Source: Paludibacteraceae bacterium
Lineage (GTDB): Bacteria > Bacteroidota > Bacteroidia > Bacteroidales > Paludibacteraceae
Assembly: GCA_017546705.1 (NCBI GenBank)
Contig: JAFYSB010000049.1
Coordinates: forward strand, 1 to 43,546
Length of the DNA stretch: 43,546 nucleotides
Direction: 5' to 3'
Below the pieces are notes generated by a model. The model did no database searches. It was not told the origin of the DNA and was given only the letters and a program-made list of their open reading frames with translations. Both the position numbers and the translations under genes were made by a program. This document shows, in pieces, positions 42,787-43,546 of this stretch (within the stretch, counting starts at the first letter, position 1; each line of letters opens with the position of its first letter).

Positions 42787-43335
42787 TTATGCTTTAAAGA
42801 GGTTTTTGAGTTTGTTCATGCATTTGTTTTTTTGTGTTTTCGCACTATTGGCGTTGGCATATCCCAATTGCTGAGCAATAATATCCCATGATAGTTGATC
42901 CCAGTAGAATTTTAGCAGTAACGGAGCGCAAGGTTTACCCATATTGTTTACAGCATCTTGAATAGCTCGATTGCGTTCGGTGATTTCATATTCTTCAATA
43001 CTATCATTGGTATCATCGGGAAGCTGTGGAAGTTCTTCAATAGAAGTTTCTTTTTGTTTGCGGAGTTGCTCTCGTAGTACATTTTCGCCTACTCCATATA
43101 AATAGCCACCAATATTAGTTGTTAGAGTTTCAATAGTAATTCTATTTCGTTGAATATTTTCCCATAAACGAATAATGGTATCTTGGTATATGTCTGCTAA
43201 GAAGTCTTCGTCTGTAATGGTGTATTTAGAAGAAAGGAGTCGCTTGAAACTTCTTTCGTGTTGTTCATAGAACAAGGAAATAATGCGCTGGTCATTATTC
43301 TGAAAGGCTTTGAAATATTCGGCAGATGTAATCAT
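42787..43335 (-). CDS. ECF-type RNA polymerase sigma factor
   Basis: A 182-residue sigma factor. Region 2 is about 17-85 (LFYEQHERSFKRLL, DEDFLADIYQDTIIRLWENI, NIGGYLYGVGENVLREQLRK) and region 4 about 118-178 (APLLLKFYWDQLSWDIIAQQLGYANANSAKTQKNKCMNKL, a helix-turn-helix). Region 3 is absent, as in ECF factors. It is the first gene of the operon. Its own promoter is of the housekeeping type, so basal expression does not need the factor itself. Confidence 0.92.
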   Translation of the reverse strand: MITSAEYFKAFQNNDQRIISLFYEQHERSFKRLLSSKYTITDEDFLADIYQDTIIRLWENIQRNRITIETLTTNIGGYLYGVGENVLREQLRKQKETSIEELPQLPDDTNDSIEEYEITERNRAIQDAVNNMGKPCAPLLLKFYWDQLSWDIIAQQLGYANANSAKTQKNKCMNKLKNLFKA

Positions 43336-43360
43336 GGATACATATTCTCAAAAGGGAGTG

Positions 43361-43392
43361 CAAAGGTAAGAAAAATTTACTTAATATGCAAA
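43361..43392 (-). promoter_or_regulatory. Promoter of the sigma-CHAT operon
   Basis: Minus-strand TTTG (43389-43392), 20 bases, TACCTTTG (43361-43368). The predicted start lies about 20 bases before the ATG at 43335. The remaining bases to 43546 show nothing recognisable. Confidence 0.8.
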
Positions 43393-43546
43393 TAATAATG
43401 AGTTGGGTCAGGGCAACCGCATCAAAATTTTGTTAACTCCCTGCGAATGACACAGATTAGAGAGATGCTTCGATCTTCGTAAAAACAGCAGCGTAAAATG
43501 ATATAATCAACTGATTTTCTTAGTATTAAACCTTTCGTATTTAAAA

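Overview
The window looks like chromosome of a Bacteroidales-type bacterium (phylum Bacteroidota). The grounds are: promoters of the Bacteroidota form (TTTG, about 20 bases, TAnnTTTG) in front of many genes, almost no Shine-Dalgarno sites, many Bacteroidota-type lipoproteins, a bamD-rpoZ-coaBC cluster, a class 1B PyrD/PyrK pair and a short omega subunit of the Bacteroidota type. No rRNA, tRNA, CRISPR array or transposase was seen.

Layout. 1-4.7 kb is accessory: the end of an unknown gene, an AAA/DUF4143-type ATPase with its own promoter and terminator, an unknown gene whose 3' end runs into a dispersed repeat, and a cassette of very small orphan genes (two of them paralogous, one lipoprotein, one 30-residue membrane peptide). 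4.8-13.6 kb is a single leftward run, pyrC-pyrK-pyrD-pyrF-DUF4405-pyrE-pyrB-guaB-guaA, apparently one nucleotide-synthesis operon with a promoter before pyrC and a hairpin after guaA. Two enzymes in it are unusual: PyrB carries a C-terminal zinc ribbon like that of PyrI, and GuaA has a shortened glutaminase domain without the catalytic cysteine. 13.9-30.7 kb is mostly ordinary core and envelope genes: DUF3276, coaBC, rpoZ, bamD, a glycerophosphodiesterase-like secreted protein, a SpoU methyltransferase, a PIG-L deacetylase, RidA, a TPM-LemA-DUF456 set, a metallopeptidase lipoprotein, a lipase-like hydrolase, a lipocalin, rmuC, a GHL10-type glycosidase and an esterase.

30.9-43.4 kb is a second accessory region, all on the minus strand: an AbiEi/AbiEii-type toxin-antitoxin pair, an 840-base gene-free stretch rich in inverted repeats, a five-gene set (unknown protein with a possible MazF-like fold, PIF1-like helicase with a long C-terminal region, unknown protein, membrane protein, lipoprotein), and a three-gene operon of ECF sigma factor, membrane anti-sigma-like protein and a 1296-residue lipoprotein with about 17 TPR repeats and a CHAT caspase-like protease domain.

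The strongest candidate for an undescribed system is the sigma / anti-sigma / TPR-CHAT operon. Its parts and topology suggest that a periplasm-facing protease could release a sigma factor by cutting the anti-sigma protein. A second original observation is a dispersed repeat of about 175 bases in two copies plus one short fragment, each placed immediately downstream of a gene and in the same orientation relative to it.
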